DNA of 64,000 nt from Sphingosinicella sp. BN140058. Lineage in GTDB: Bacteria > Pseudomonadota > Alphaproteobacteria > Sphingomonadales > Sphingomonadaceae. The stretch lies in the NCBI RefSeq assembly GCF_004135585.1, contig NZ_CP035501.1, positions 5,589,501 to 5,653,500 on the forward strand, given 5' to 3'. Of the stretch, positions 9,015 to 17,571 are shown piece by piece. How positions within the stretch are numbered: position 1 is the stretch's first letter; every line of letters starts with the position of its first letter. A program made the translations under genes and the position numbers. The notes below the pieces were generated by a model. The model was not told the origin of the DNA. It saw only the letters and a list, made by a program, of their open reading frames with translations, and did no database searches.

Positions 9015-10023
9015 TCCCTCCCCTCGCCCGATGCGCATCGTTTCCGGGATCCAGCCCACCGGCAATCTGCACCTCGGCAACTATCTCGGCGCGATCAAGC
9101 GCTGGGTCGAGATGCAGGCCGAAGGCGAGTGCCTGTTCTTCCTCGCCGATCTGCACGCGATCACCGTGCACAACTCGCCGGCCGAGCTGCGCGACAACGT
9201 TCGCGCGATGGCCGCTGCGCTGATCGCCTGCGGTATCGATCCCGCCCGCTCGATCCTGTTCAACCAGGCTCGCGTGCCCGCCCATGCCGAGCTCGCCTGG
9301 CTGCTCAACGGCACCGCCCGTATCGGCTGGCTCAACCGGATGACCCAGTTCAAGGAGAAATCCGGCAAGAACCGGGAAGCGGCGAGCGTCGGCCTGTTCG
9401 CCTATCCCGTCCTGATGGCCGCGGATGTCCTCCTCTATCAGGCGACGCACGTGCCGGTCGGCGAGGACCAGAAGCAGCATCTCGAACTCGCCCGCGACGT
9501 CGCCGCCAAGTTCAACACTGATTTCGAAGTCGACCTCTTCACCCTGCCCGAGCCCTTGATCGGCAAGGCAGGCGCGCGAGTGATGTCGCTTCGGGACGGC
9601 ACCGCGAAAATGTCGAAATCCGACGCGTCGGACATGAGCCGCGTCAATCTCAACGACGAGAGCGACTTGATCGCGCAGAAGATCCGCAAGGCCAAGACCG
9701 ACGCCGAACCGCTTCCCGACAGCGTCGATGGTCTCGAGGGGCGTCCCGAGGCGCGCAACCTCGTCGCGATCTTCGCGGCGCTGACCGGCAGCGATGCCCA
9801 GGTGGTGCTCGATCGCTACGCCGGGCAGGGCTTCGGCACGTTCAAACCGGCGCTGGCCGATCTGCTGGTCGAAACGATGCGGCCGATCAAGAACCGGCTC
9901 GACGAGCTTCGCGCCAACCCCGAGGAGCTTGATTCGATTCTGGTGCAGGGGTCCGCGCGCGCAGCGGCGCTCGGCGCCCCGACTCTGGCGGGCGCCTATG
10001 AAGCGCTTGGCCTTCAAAGATAA
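9004..10023 (+). CDS. trpS: Tryptophanyl-tRNA synthetase
   Basis: A class Ic aminoacyl-tRNA synthetase of 339 residues that charges tRNA-Trp. The HIGH-like signature is [10 protein letters not shown] near the N-terminus and the KMSKS loop is [24 protein letters not shown] is a further strong TrpS motif. The ATG at 9004 lies within the last codons of murJ; MRIVSG at 9031 is a shorter alternative. Coupled translation with murJ is likely. Confidence 0.97.
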   Translation: MPVDPSPRPMRIVSGIQPTGNLHLGNYLGAIKRWVEMQAEGECLFFLADLHAITVHNSPAELRDNVRAMAAALIACGIDPARSILFNQARVPAHAELAWLLNGTARIGWLNRMTQFKEKSGKNREAASVGLFAYPVLMAADVLLYQATHVPVGEDQKQHLELARDVAAKFNTDFEVDLFTLPEPLIGKAGARVMSLRDGTAKMSKSDASDMSRVNLNDESDLIAQKIRKAKTDAEPLPDSVDGLEGRPEARNLVAIFAALTGSDAQVVLDRYAGQGFGTFKPALADLLVETMRPIKNRLDELRANPEELDSILVQGSARAAALGAPTLAGAYEALGLQR

Positions 10024-10159
10024 GGCTTTTCCGGAGCACTGCGCCCGGGGTGTCCGCGTCAGTTGATACCTTCAGCCTGCATTCAGCCGGAACCTTCTAA
10101 AAAGCTTCGGTTTCCTATAGAGTTACCGATACGGCTCCGGTCTGAAAGGTCGCGTCTCA

Positions 10160-10852
10160 ATGTCTGTCTCGAAGAAGTTGCTCACGTTCGCCGCTCCGGC
10201 GGCGCTTTTGGCGCTGAGCGCGTGTGCCACCGGCTTTCCCGCCAAGGTCTCGCGATTTCAGCAAATGCCCGCCCCGCAGGGTCAGAGCTTCGTGCTCGAA
10301 GCCGCCGATCCCGCCGATCGCGGCGGCCTCGAATTCGCGCAATATGCCGATCTCGTTCGCCGCAGCCTGATCGAGCAGGGCTATAGCGAAGCGTCTTCGC
10401 GCGACTCCGCCACGCTCGTCGTCTCGCTCGATTACGGCGTCGACGACGGTCGTCAGCAGGTCGTCGAGCGGCCGGGCTTCCGCTCATCCTTCGGCTTCGG
10501 TGTCGGGCGCGGCTGGGGCGGCTTCGGCGGCTGGGGCTATCGTCCTTATTATTCGCGCTTCGGCTATTACGGCCGTCGCAGCCCCTTCTATTTCGGCTGG
10601 GACGATCCCTTCTGGGGCGTCGGCTATGACGATATCGACGTCTACACCGTCTACAACAGCTTCCTGGATCTCGACATCCGGCGTGCATCGGACGGCCAGA
10701 AGGTGTTCGAAGGGACCGCCAAGGCGCGCTCGCGAACCGACGACCTCCGGACCCTGGTTCCCAACCTGGTCGAGGCAATGTTCACCGGCTTCCCCGGCAA
10801 CAATGGCGAGCAGGTGAAGATCACGGTGCCGCCGCCCCCGCGCAAGGGCTGA
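10160..10852 (+). CDS. DUF4136-type lipoprotein
   Basis: 230 residues with a lipoprotein signal ending in LSAC (Cys about 22). The rest resembles the DUF4136 family: an N-terminal strand region with a PADRGGLEFAQYADLVRRSL helix, YSEASSRDSATLVVSL, then DIRRASDGQKVFEGTAKARSR near the end. In the middle (about 113-160) is a Gly/Tyr/Trp/Phe-rich insert. The function of the family is unknown; the protein should be anchored in the envelope. A strong hairpin terminator follows the stop. Confidence 0.85.
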   Translation: MSVSKKLLTFAAPAALLALSACATGFPAKVSRFQQMPAPQGQSFVLEAADPADRGGLEFAQYADLVRRSLIEQGYSEASSRDSATLVVSLDYGVDDGRQQVVERPGFRSSFGFGVGRGWGGFGGWGYRPYYSRFGYYGRRSPFYFGWDDPFWGVGYDDIDVYTVYNSFLDLDIRRASDGQKVFEGTAKARSRTDDLRTLVPNLVEAMFTGFPGNNGEQVKITVPPPPRKG

Positions 10853-10874
10853 ACCGAACAGAGTTGGACAACGA

Positions 10875-10896
10875 GAGGGCCGGGAAACCGGCCCTC
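10875..10896 (+). terminator. Hairpin terminator after the DUF4136 gene
   Basis: A perfect 9-bp stem (GAGGGCCGG/CCGGCCCTC) with a GAAA tetraloop, followed by TTCG. It sits between the plus-strand lipoprotein gene and the convergent DMT gene. The U-tract is short, so it may serve both directions. Confidence 0.75.
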
Positions 10897-10910
10897 TTCG
10901 CGTTCGGCCT

Positions 10911-11366
10911 TCAGCGACGGATGAGCAGCACGCCGCCAAGGATCACGACGACGCCGAGCACCCGTGTGACGCTGATCGGCTGACGATCGAGGCCGAGCGC
11001 ACCGACATGGTCGAGCAGCAGCGACATGCCGAGCTGACCGGCGATCAGCAGCGCGATGTACAGGGCCATGCCGAGCCGCGGCGCGGCGAAGACTCCGGCG
11101 AACACGAAAAAGGCGCCGTAGAGGCCGCCGAACCAGGCATAGACGGGAAGCGCGCGGACTGCCGGCAGGCTCGGCCGCACCCCCAGCGCCAACGCTAGCG
11201 TCAGCAATGCGACGGTTCCTACCGCAAAGCTCACGAAGGCGGCGTTGACCGGAGAATTGACCGCGCGCCCCATCAGCGCGTTCGTCGGCGGCTGCAGCGC
11301 GACGAACGTCCCGCTGACCAGCGCCAGCACGACACCGAGGGCGACCAGCGGGTTCAATGCGCCCAA
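10911..11366 (-). CDS. DMT-family (YdcZ/DUF606-like) membrane protein
   Basis: About 151 residues and five hydrophobic segments. It begins LGALNPLVALGVVLALVSGT and ends with a VLGVVVILGGVLLIRR helix. The pattern fits the DUF606/YdcZ branch of the drug/metabolite transporter superfamily, which is half the size of EamA proteins and probably dimerizes. The TTG at 11366 follows the dnaA stop by one base and is preceded by GAAGG inside the dnaA end, so it is probably translated by coupling to dnaA. The substrate is unknown. Confidence 0.75.
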   Translation of the reverse strand: MGALNPLVALGVVLALVSGTFVALQPPTNALMGRAVNSPVNAAFVSFAVGTVALLTLALALGVRPSLPAVRALPVYAWFGGLYGAFFVFAGVFAAPRLGMALYIALLIAGQLGMSLLLDHVGALGLDRQPISVTRVLGVVVILGGVLLIRR

Positions 11367-11367
11367 A

Positions 11368-12780
11368 TCAGCCTTCGAGCTGGCGAACCAGCAGGCGGAT
11401 GTCGGAATCGAGCTCCGGATCCTGGGCGCGCAGTTTCTCGATCTGGCGAACCGCATGGATCACCGTAGTATGATCGCGCCCGCCGAACCGGCGGCCGATC
11501 TCCGGCAGCGAGCGCGGGGTCAGCTGCTTCGACAGGTACATCGCCACCTGGCGCGGGCGGGCGACCTCGCGGGCCCGGCGCGCGGAGGTCATCTCGGCCT
11601 TACGGATCCGGTAATGCTCGGACACCCGGGTCTGGATCTCGTCGATCGAAATCCGGCGCTGGTTCGCGCGCAAGGTGGATGCCAGCACTTCGCTGACGAA
11701 ATCCACGTCGATCGCGCGGTTGGTCATCGCCGCATAAGCGGCGATGCGGTTGAGCGCGCCCTCGAGCTCGCGGACGTTGGAGTTGATCCGCTTCGCAAGG
11801 AACATCACCACATCCTCGGGCACCTGCACGTCCGGCAGCGCCTCGAGCTTCTTGTGGATGATGTTGAGTCGGAGTTCCAGGTCCGCCTGGTTGATGTCGG
11901 CGACGAGACCCCACGACAGACGCGAGAGGATGCGCGGCTCGATGCCGTCGAGATCCTGCGGCGCGCGGTCCGACGAGATCACCAGCCGGCGACCGGCCGA
12001 GATGATCTCGTTCATCGTGTGGAAGAATTCCTCCTGGGTCGATTCCTTGCCGGCGATGAACTGGACGTCGTCGATCATCAGCAGGTCGGCAGAACGCAGC
12101 TGCTGCTTGAACTGGATGGTCTCGTTGGCGCGAAGCGCCGCGACGAACTCGACCATGAACTTCTCGGCCGACATGTAGATGATCTTTGCCCGCGGCCGCT
12201 GGCGATGGAATTCATGCCCGATGGCGTGGAGCAAATGGGTCTTGCCGCGACCGGTCCCGCCATGAAGGAAAAGCGGGTTGAAGGCGACATTCTCGGCCGT
12301 GGCGAGGGTCCGCGCCGCGTTGAAGGCGACTTCGTTCGCCTTGCCGATGACGAAACTGTCGAAGCGGTAGCGGGGCTCGAGGGCGACCGCATAGAGGCCG
12401 TCTTTCTCGACCACCGGCTCTTCCTCCACCGGAGGCGCGGGGATTTCGACGACGGCGGCCGTCTTCGGCGCAGCGGCCCCAACTCCGATCACGATGTGGC
12501 GGATGGTCGGCACGGCCGCACGCCAGGCCAGCGCCAGGCGTTCGGCGAAATGGGTTTGCACCCACTCAGCCATGAATTGGGAGGGAAGCTCCAGCCGGAG
12601 AGTGCCGTGGTCGACGTCGAAATTGCCGAGCGCGATCGGACGCAGCCAGCCGTCGAACGTGCGCGCGCCGCAATCGCGGCGCAGCCCTGCACGAATCGAT
12701 TCCCACGCCGCTTGAAGCGGATCGGCCGCCTGCTGACCCGGAGACGCATATGCTTCTCCTTTGATCGGCTTGTTCGACAC
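11368..12780 (-). CDS. dnaA: Chromosomal replication initiator DnaA
   Basis: An AAA+ initiator of about 470 residues. Domain I is recognizable from [21 protein letters not shown]. Domain III has Walker [12 protein letters not shown] and Walker [11 protein letters not shown]. Domain IV has the DnaA-box binding signature [15 protein letters not shown]. No ATG is in frame at the 5' end: the usable starts are GTG 12780 or TTG 12783 after AAGGGGG. The strongest Shine-Dalgarno/ATG pair nearby (ATG 12749) is out of frame. Coupled downstream to the DMT gene. Confidence 0.95.
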   Translation of the reverse strand: MSNKPIKGEAYASPGQQAADPLQAAWESIRAGLRRDCGARTFDGWLRPIALGNFDVDHGTLRLELPSQFMAEWVQTHFAERLALAWRAAVPTIRHIVIGVGAAAPKTAAVVEIPAPPVEEEPVVEKDGLYAVALEPRYRFDSFVIGKANEVAFNAARTLATAENVAFNPLFLHGGTGRGKTHLLHAIGHEFHRQRPRAKIIYMSAEKFMVEFVAALRANETIQFKQQLRSADLLMIDDVQFIAGKESTQEEFFHTMNEIISAGRRLVISSDRAPQDLDGIEPRILSRLSWGLVADINQADLELRLNIIHKKLEALPDVQVPEDVVMFLAKRINSNVRELEGALNRIAAYAAMTNRAIDVDFVSEVLASTLRANQRRISIDEIQTRVSEHYRIRKAEMTSARRAREVARPRQVAMYLSKQLTPRSLPEIGRRFGGRDHTTVIHAVRQIEKLRAQDPELDSDIRLLVRQLEG

Positions 12781-12783
12781 CAA

Positions 12784-13111
12784 GGCACCCCCTTATTCTT
12801 ATTGCGGCCAAAAACAGGGCCCGGAAACTGGCACAAGACTGAGCTCCCACGGCAACGCCCCCCGGCGTCGCCGATTCGAAAGCCACTCTTGCTGTGTGCG
12901 TCCGGCGGGAGATTCGCCCCGCTGGAGCGACCTTTTTAGGTAGGGGGGCTGGCTTGGATCAAGGCCGGAAAATCCCCGATCGGCAAATAAAGCATTTGAC
13001 ATCGGATTCCCGCGGTTTTGCCCGAGAATGGCAGAAAACTGCGGTTTGTTGCGCTGCAGCATCACGCGAATCGCGGAGTTTATTGAATTTTTTGTGACGG
13101 TTTCGAGACAC
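12784..13111 (-). promoter_or_regulatory. dnaA upstream region with four GANTC sites
   Basis: A 328-bp non-coding stretch between dnaA and the rpsT terminator. It contains GANTC pentamers at 12873-12877, 12911-12915, 13005-13009 and 13068-13072. GANTC is the CcrM methylation site in alphaproteobacteria, and methylation state of the dnaA promoter is known to matter in Caulobacter. No clear -35/-10 pair and no consensus DnaA box (TTATCCACA) could be found by eye, so no origin is called. A weak open frame crossing the region has no coding character. Confidence 0.5.
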
Positions 13112-13141
13112 AAAAAAACCCGCCGGCGAGGCGCCGACGGG
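13112..13141 (-). terminator. Rho-independent terminator of rpsT
   Basis: Read on the minus strand: a 9-bp stem CCCGTCGGC/GCCGGCGGG (one U-G pair), loop GCCTC, then seven T. It starts 24 bp after the rpsT stop codon and separates rpsT from dnaA, so dnaA needs its own promoter. Confidence 0.9.
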
Positions 13142-13165
13142 TCCATTTTGAACCTTTTTAAAGGC

Positions 13166-13429
13166 TTAAGCGAGCGCTGCGATACGCTTCGTCAAACGCG
13201 AGAATTTCCGCGCTGCGGTGTTCTTGTGCAGCACACCCTTGGCGACGCCGCGCTGGAGCTCCGGCTGGACCTTGCTGATCGCCGCCAGCGCCGTCGCCTT
13301 GTCGCCGGCTTCGAGCGCCGCCTCGACCTGCTTGACGAAAGTGCGGATGCGGCTGACGCGCACGCGGTTGATCAGCTCGCGACGATCGTTGCGACGAATG
13401 CGTTTCTTTGCTTGCGGCGTGTTCGCCAT
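13166..13429 (-). CDS. rpsT: 30S ribosomal protein S20
   Basis: 87 residues, basic, helix-rich, starting [17 protein letters not shown] with the family's central [14 protein letters not shown] and the [16 protein letters not shown] ending. Binds 16S rRNA early in 30S assembly. The rpsT-dnaA order is common in alphaproteobacteria. Confidence 0.98.
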   Translation of the reverse strand: MANTPQAKKRIRRNDRRELINRVRVSRIRTFVKQVEAALEAGDKATALAAISKVQPELQRGVAKGVLHKNTAARKFSRLTKRIAALA

Positions 13430-13470
13430 CTTCCAAGGGCCTCGCTAAAGGTGTTTATTTGTAAACGAAA

Positions 13471-13494
13471 AGGGCGCGGAATCGAACCGCACCC
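13471..13494 (-). terminator. Rho-independent terminator of fpg, shaped like a tRNA T-arm
   Basis: On the minus strand an 8-bp stem GGGTGCGG/CCGCGCCC closes a 7-nt loop TTCGATT and is followed by TTTT. One pair is U-G only on the minus strand, which sets the direction. It lies 57 bp past the fpg stop. The loop and top five pairs fit a tRNA T-arm consensus exactly, but no other tRNA arm is present. Confidence 0.7.
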
Positions 13495-13551
13495 GCTCGC
13501 CGAGCCCTCTACGCGAGAGCATCTCAAAGGTCAACTCGCTGTCGGGCGCCT

Positions 13552-14367
13552 TCAGGAACGCTGGCAGCGCGCGCAGAAAAAGGTCGAGCGGCCCGAATCG
13601 CTACGCCGCCGGATCGGCGCCCCGCACTGGCACGCCTCCCCTTCCCGGCCATAGACCCGCCACTGTTTGGAGAAATAGCCGAGCTCGCCGTCGGGCCGGG
13701 CATAATCGCGCAGAGTCGATCCGCCGGCCTCGATCGCGGCCGCAAGCACGATCTTCACCGCATCGACCAGCCGCTGCAGCCGCATCGTTGAAATGCGCCC
13801 GCCAGCGCGCGAGGGCGCGATGCCCGCCATGTGAAGCGCTTCGCAGACGTAGATGTTGCCGAGCCCGGCGACGATCCGCTGATCGAGCAGGAGCGCCTTG
13901 ATCGGCGCCGATCGTCCGTCGAGCACGGCCGCCAGATACTCGGCGGTGAATTCCTCTCCCAACGGCTCGGGACCCATCGCGACGAAGGGCCCATAAAGCG
14001 GCACCGCATCGGTGCGCACCAGATCGACCGAACCGAAGCGCCGCGGATCGTTGAGCGCGAGACGGCGGCCGGCGTCGGTGTCGAGCAGCAGATGGTCGTG
14101 GGCGCCGATCTCGCCCGGATCGATCCGCCATCGCCCGGACATGCCGAGATGGAAGACCATCGTGTCGCCGCGATCGGTGTCGATCAGGCCGTATTTGGCG
14201 CGGCGGCCGAGGCGCGTCACGGTGGCGCCGGTCAGCCGCTGACGCAGATCCGGCGGGAAGGCTCGGCGCAGGTCGGCGCGGCGGGCTTCGACGCTGACCA
14301 GCCGCCGGCCCTCGAGCACGGGAACCAGCCCGCGGACCGTGGTTTCCACCTCGGGCAATTCAGGCAA
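13552..14367 (-). CDS. mutM: Formamidopyrimidine-DNA glycosylase
   Basis: A 271-residue Fpg/Nei-family bifunctional glycosylase/AP lyase that removes 8-oxoguanine and formamidopyrimidines. The catalytic N-terminus [10 protein letters not shown] must follow the initiator Met directly, which fixes the start at the TTG at 14365-14367. Also visible are [33 protein letters not shown] (H2TH region) and the C-terminal zinc finger [10 protein letters not shown]...FFCARCQ. The length is exactly that of the family. It is divergent from ubiE. Confidence 0.96.
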   Translation of the reverse strand: MPELPEVETTVRGLVPVLEGRRLVSVEARRADLRRAFPPDLRQRLTGATVTRLGRRAKYGLIDTDRGDTMVFHLGMSGRWRIDPGEIGAHDHLLLDTDAGRRLALNDPRRFGSVDLVRTDAVPLYGPFVAMGPEPLGEEFTAEYLAAVLDGRSAPIKALLLDQRIVAGLGNIYVCEALHMAGIAPSRAGGRISTMRLQRLVDAVKIVLAAAIEAGGSTLRDYARPDGELGYFSKQWRVYGREGEACQCGAPIRRRSDSGRSTFFCARCQRS

Positions 14368-14428
14368 GGGCGATCCTCTTAAGATGGCAAGTGCACATGC
14401 GGGCAATCCCCTGCTAGAGGCGGCGGCG

Positions 14429-15157
14429 ATGGACAAGGTTTCTTTCGGCTTCGAGGACGTCGCTCCGGAGGAGAAGACCCGCCGCGTCGGCACGGTCTTC
14501 TCCCGGGTTGCCGCCCGCTACGACATCATGAACGACTTCATGTCGGCAGGGCTGCATCGCCCCTGGAAGGATATGTTCGTCCGCCGGGTGAAGCCGCGCG
14601 CCGGCGAATCGATCCTCGATATGGCGGGCGGCACCGGCGATATCGCATTTCGAATGGCGCGGCAGGGCGCCCACGTAACCGTGTCCGACATTAACGAGGA
14701 CATGCTGGGTGTCGGCAAGGAACGTGCGACGAAGCAGAGGCTGGAAGGCCTTCGCTGGATCCCGCAGAATGCGGAGGAGCTGAGCTTCGGCGATGGTCAG
14801 TTCGACGCCTACACGATCGCGTTCGGGATCCGTAACGTCACCCATATCCAGAAGGCGCTCGGGGAAGCGCATCGCGTGCTCAAAATCGGCGGGCGCTTCT
14901 TTTGTCTGGAATTCTCGACCACCACCTGGCCCGGTTTCGACAAGATCTACGACGCCTACTCGATGCGGGTGGTGCCCAAGATCGGCAAGGTCGTCGCCCG
15001 CGACGAGGACAGCTATCGCTACCTCGTCGAATCGATCCGCCGCTTCCCGCCGATGGGCGAGTTCAAGGCGATGATCGAGAAAGCCGGCTTCGTGCAGACC
15101 CGGGTCGAGCCGATCCTCGGCGGCCTCGTCGCCATACACAGCGGCTGGAAGGTCTGA
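14429..15157 (+). CDS. ubiE: Ubiquinone/menaquinone C-methyltransferase UbiE
   Basis: A class I SAM methyltransferase of 242 residues for the C-methylation step in ubiquinone synthesis. It shows [22 protein letters not shown] at the start, the Y-D-I-M-N-D signature, SAM motif [15 protein letters not shown], and the late [10 protein letters not shown] and VVPKIGK family motifs. The ATG at 14429 gives the usual N-terminus and follows AGAGGCGG. An ATG at 14384 would add 15 residues and leave only 16 bp to the divergent fpg start. One base separates it from ubiB. Confidence 0.95.
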   Translation: MDKVSFGFEDVAPEEKTRRVGTVFSRVAARYDIMNDFMSAGLHRPWKDMFVRRVKPRAGESILDMAGGTGDIAFRMARQGAHVTVSDINEDMLGVGKERATKQRLEGLRWIPQNAEELSFGDGQFDAYTIAFGIRNVTHIQKALGEAHRVLKIGGRFFCLEFSTTTWPGFDKIYDAYSMRVVPKIGKVVARDEDSYRYLVESIRRFPPMGEFKAMIEKAGFVQTRVEPILGGLVAIHSGWKV

Positions 15158-15158
15158 T

Positions 15159-16694
15159 TTGACCCACCCAGTCGTTCATGTCTGGCGGCTCCTCAAATGG
15201 GGCCGAGTGCTCGCCCGCCACGGCGCGCTGCGTGGTATCGAGCGTGACCCCAACACCCCGGCCCCGGTTCGAAGATTGGCTCGGATAGCGCGCTTCGGCG
15301 CCCGAATCCCCGCAGTGCCGACCTATGGCGATGCGTTCCAGGAGCTCGGGCCTGCGGCAATCAAGTTCGGCCAGGCGCTGGCGACGCGGCCCGATCTGGT
15401 CGGCGCCAAGGCGGCGAACGACCTCCAGCTCCTGCAGGACAATCTGCCGGCGGCACCGTTCAGCGAAGTTCGTGCCGCGATCGAGCAGGGCCTGGAGCGC
15501 CCGATAGAGCAGATCTTCTCCCATATCGAAAAGGAGCCGATCGGCGCAGCGTCGATCGCCCAGGTCTACCGCGCGGTCACCACCGAGGGCCGTCAGGTGG
15601 CGGTGAAGGTGCTGCGACCGAACATCGAAGAGGATTTCGCGCGCGCGCTCGATACCTACCAGTGGGCGGCGGCCCAGGTCGAAGGCATGGGCGGCGATGC
15701 GGCCCGGCTACGGCCGCGAGCGGTGATCGCGCATTTCAAGCAATGGACCGCGCGCGAACTCGATTTGAGGCGTGAAGCCGCTTCCGCTTCCGAGCTGCGC
15801 CAGAATCTGGTCGCCGAAAGCGGCTTCTACATTCCCGAGATCGACTGGAGCCGCACCGCGCGGCGGGTGATGACCCTCGAATGGATCGACGGCATCAAGC
15901 TCACCGATCGCCAGGCGCTGATCGATGCAGGCCATGATCTGCCGGCAATGGCCGCCACCCTGGTCCGGGCCTTTCTTCGGCAGGCCGTGGTCGACGGCTT
16001 CTTCCATGCCGATCTTCATCAGGGCAATCTCTTCGCGCTTCCTGACGGGCGGCTGGCCGCGATCGACTTCGGCATCATGGGCCGGATCGATCGGCAGGCA
16101 CGCGTCTGGCTGGCCGAAATCCTCTATGGGCTGCTGACCGGCAATTATCGCCGCGTCGCCGAGATCCATTTCGAGGCCCGCTACGTGCCGTCGCACCACA
16201 GCGTCGACGAATTCGCCACCGCTCTACGCGCCGCCGGCGAGCCGATCCGCGGCCTTCCCGTCAAGGACATCTCGATCGGGCAGATGCTCGATTCGCTGTT
16301 CACCATCACCCGCGATTTCGACATGAAGACGCAGCCGCATCTGCTGCTGCTTCAGAAGACGATGGTGATGGAGGAAGGCGTCGCGCACACGCTCGATCCG
16401 GACATCAACATGTGGGAAACGGCGGAGCCGTTCCTGCGCGAATGGGTTCGCGGCGAGCTCGGCCCCGAAGCGCAGCTGGCCGATCGCCTGGTGCGAGACA
16501 TGCGGACCCTGGCGATGATCCCCGATCTCATCCGCCGGATCGATTATTACTACCCGGCGCCCGGGGCGGCCCCGCCCGATCCGCCGATGGCCGACATCGC
16601 CCTCGTGGTGAAGCCGCGCCGCTACGGCGGCTATGTTCTCACCGGCCTGGTTTCGGCCGCGCTCGCCGTCGGCGCGACATTGCTGCTGACGTGA
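15159..16694 (+). CDS. ubiB: Ubiquinone biosynthesis kinase-like protein UbiB
   Basis: A 511-residue member of the ABC1/ADCK atypical kinase family needed for ubiquinone synthesis. It has the KxGQ motif (KFGQALATRPD), the Ala-rich loop PIGAASIAQVYRA in place of a Gly-rich loop, the catalytic GFFHADLHQGNLF and the metal motif AIDFGIMG. The C-terminal hydrophobic stretch (YVLTGLVSAALAVGATLLL) anchors it to the inner membrane. The start is TTG, directly after the ubiE stop. It overlaps the following gene by 4 nt. Confidence 0.95.
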   Translation: MTHPVVHVWRLLKWGRVLARHGALRGIERDPNTPAPVRRLARIARFGARIPAVPTYGDAFQELGPAAIKFGQALATRPDLVGAKAANDLQLLQDNLPAAPFSEVRAAIEQGLERPIEQIFSHIEKEPIGAASIAQVYRAVTTEGRQVAVKVLRPNIEEDFARALDTYQWAAAQVEGMGGDAARLRPRAVIAHFKQWTARELDLRREAASASELRQNLVAESGFYIPEIDWSRTARRVMTLEWIDGIKLTDRQALIDAGHDLPAMAATLVRAFLRQAVVDGFFHADLHQGNLFALPDGRLAAIDFGIMGRIDRQARVWLAEILYGLLTGNYRRVAEIHFEARYVPSHHSVDEFATALRAAGEPIRGLPVKDISIGQMLDSLFTITRDFDMKTQPHLLLLQKTMVMEEGVAHTLDPDINMWETAEPFLREWVRGELGPEAQLADRLVRDMRTLAMIPDLIRRIDYYYPAPGAAPPDPPMADIALVVKPRRYGGYVLTGLVSAALAVGATLLLT

Positions 16695-17566
16695 GCGCGC
16701 AGGCCGCGCACCGACTGCGCGCCATTCCTGCCGATCTCGATGCGGCGGCCGTCACCGATGTGGACACGCGGCTGGCGGAGGTCCGGCGCGACCACGGTGT
16801 CACGATCTGCTTCGCGATCGAGAGCGGCAGCCGTGCGTGGGGCTTCCCGTCGCCGGACAGCGACCATGATTGCCGCTTCGTGTTCGTGCGCGCGTTGAAT
16901 GCCTATCTGTCGCCCTGGCCGCTGCGCGAGGTCATCGAAACTCCGCTCGACGGCCTGCTCGACGTCAACGGCTGGGATCTCGGAAAGGCGCTCAAGCTGC
17001 TGCTCAAGGGCAATGCGGTGATCGTGGAATGGTTGATGTCGCCGATCGTCTACGACGCGGACGCGCAGACCGTCGAGGACCTCAGGGCATTTGCCGAACG
17101 CTTCGCGAGCCGCAACGGCATCGCGCAGCATTACCTGCACCTCGGCGAAAAGCAGCGCCGCACCTATTTCGCCGACGGCAAGGACGTCCAGCTCAAGAAG
17201 CTGTTCTACGCGCTTCGTCCCGCCGCCGCGCTGCGTTGGCTGCGGCTGCATCCCGATCGGAAGATCGCGCCCATGCACTTCCCCACCCTGATGGCCGAGT
17301 GCGCCCCGCCGCATGATGTCGCCGCCATCACCAGCGCGCTGATCGCGCGCAAGGCAGAGACTCGGGAGCTCGGCGCCGCGCCATTGCCGCGCCCGATCGA
17401 GGCGTTCGTGGACGGCGAGTTCGAGGCGGCGCGGCGCGCCTTCCCGGCCACACCCGCCGCGCCGTCGGCCGAGGCGAAACACGAAGCGGACCGCCTCTTC
17501 CGATCGACGCTGCTGCGCTCAGCGGAAGGCCCTGCCTCGACTTTCAGGGCGGCGCTCGCCACATAG
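16691..17566 (+). CDS. Pol-beta-type nucleotidyltransferase (COG3541/YcgL-like)
   Basis: 291 residues from a GTG inside the ubiB stop (GTGA). The active-site signature IESGSRAWGFPSPDSDHD gives the GS...DxD pattern of minimal nucleotidyltransferases, followed by RFVFVRA. The middle part (LHLGEKQRRTYF, KKLFYALRPAAALRWL) matches predicted nucleotidyltransferases of COG3541, some found beside RNA-repair genes. The substrate is unknown. It is translationally coupled to ubiB and 5 bp from coaBC, but no link to quinone or CoA synthesis is known. Confidence 0.8.
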   Translation: MSAQAAHRLRAIPADLDAAAVTDVDTRLAEVRRDHGVTICFAIESGSRAWGFPSPDSDHDCRFVFVRALNAYLSPWPLREVIETPLDGLLDVNGWDLGKALKLLLKGNAVIVEWLMSPIVYDADAQTVEDLRAFAERFASRNGIAQHYLHLGEKQRRTYFADGKDVQLKKLFYALRPAAALRWLRLHPDRKIAPMHFPTLMAECAPPHDVAAITSALIARKAETRELGAAPLPRPIEAFVDGEFEAARRAFPATPAAPSAEAKHEADRLFRSTLLRSAEGPASTFRAALAT

Positions 17567-17571
17567 GCGGC

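Noticed and set aside
7401..9080. A 559-codon antisense frame across murJ
   Set aside because: Its composition is strongly Arg/Glu/Gln-rich, as expected opposite a hydrophobic membrane protein; no domain is visible.
10089..10113. GGAACC...CGGTTT as a general-stress (EcfG-type) promoter before the DUF4136 gene
   Set aside because: The spacing is 13 bp and the second box is imperfect, too short for the known 16-17 bp.
11245..12939. A 564-codon plus-strand frame opposite dnaA
   Set aside because: dnaA is certain on the other strand and this frame shows no family features.
12784..13111. Replication origin beside dnaA
   Set aside because: No DnaA-box cluster or AT-rich unwinding element is visible, and alphaproteobacterial origins are often away from dnaA.
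12799..13146. A 115-codon minus-strand frame upstream of dnaA as a possible leader gene
   Set aside because: It runs through the rpsT terminator, has low GC3 bias and no plausible start site.
13461..13540. A possible tRNA or tmRNA end suggested by the T-arm-like sequence
   Set aside because: No acceptor, D-arm or anticodon arm can be paired around it; the terminator reading explains it.
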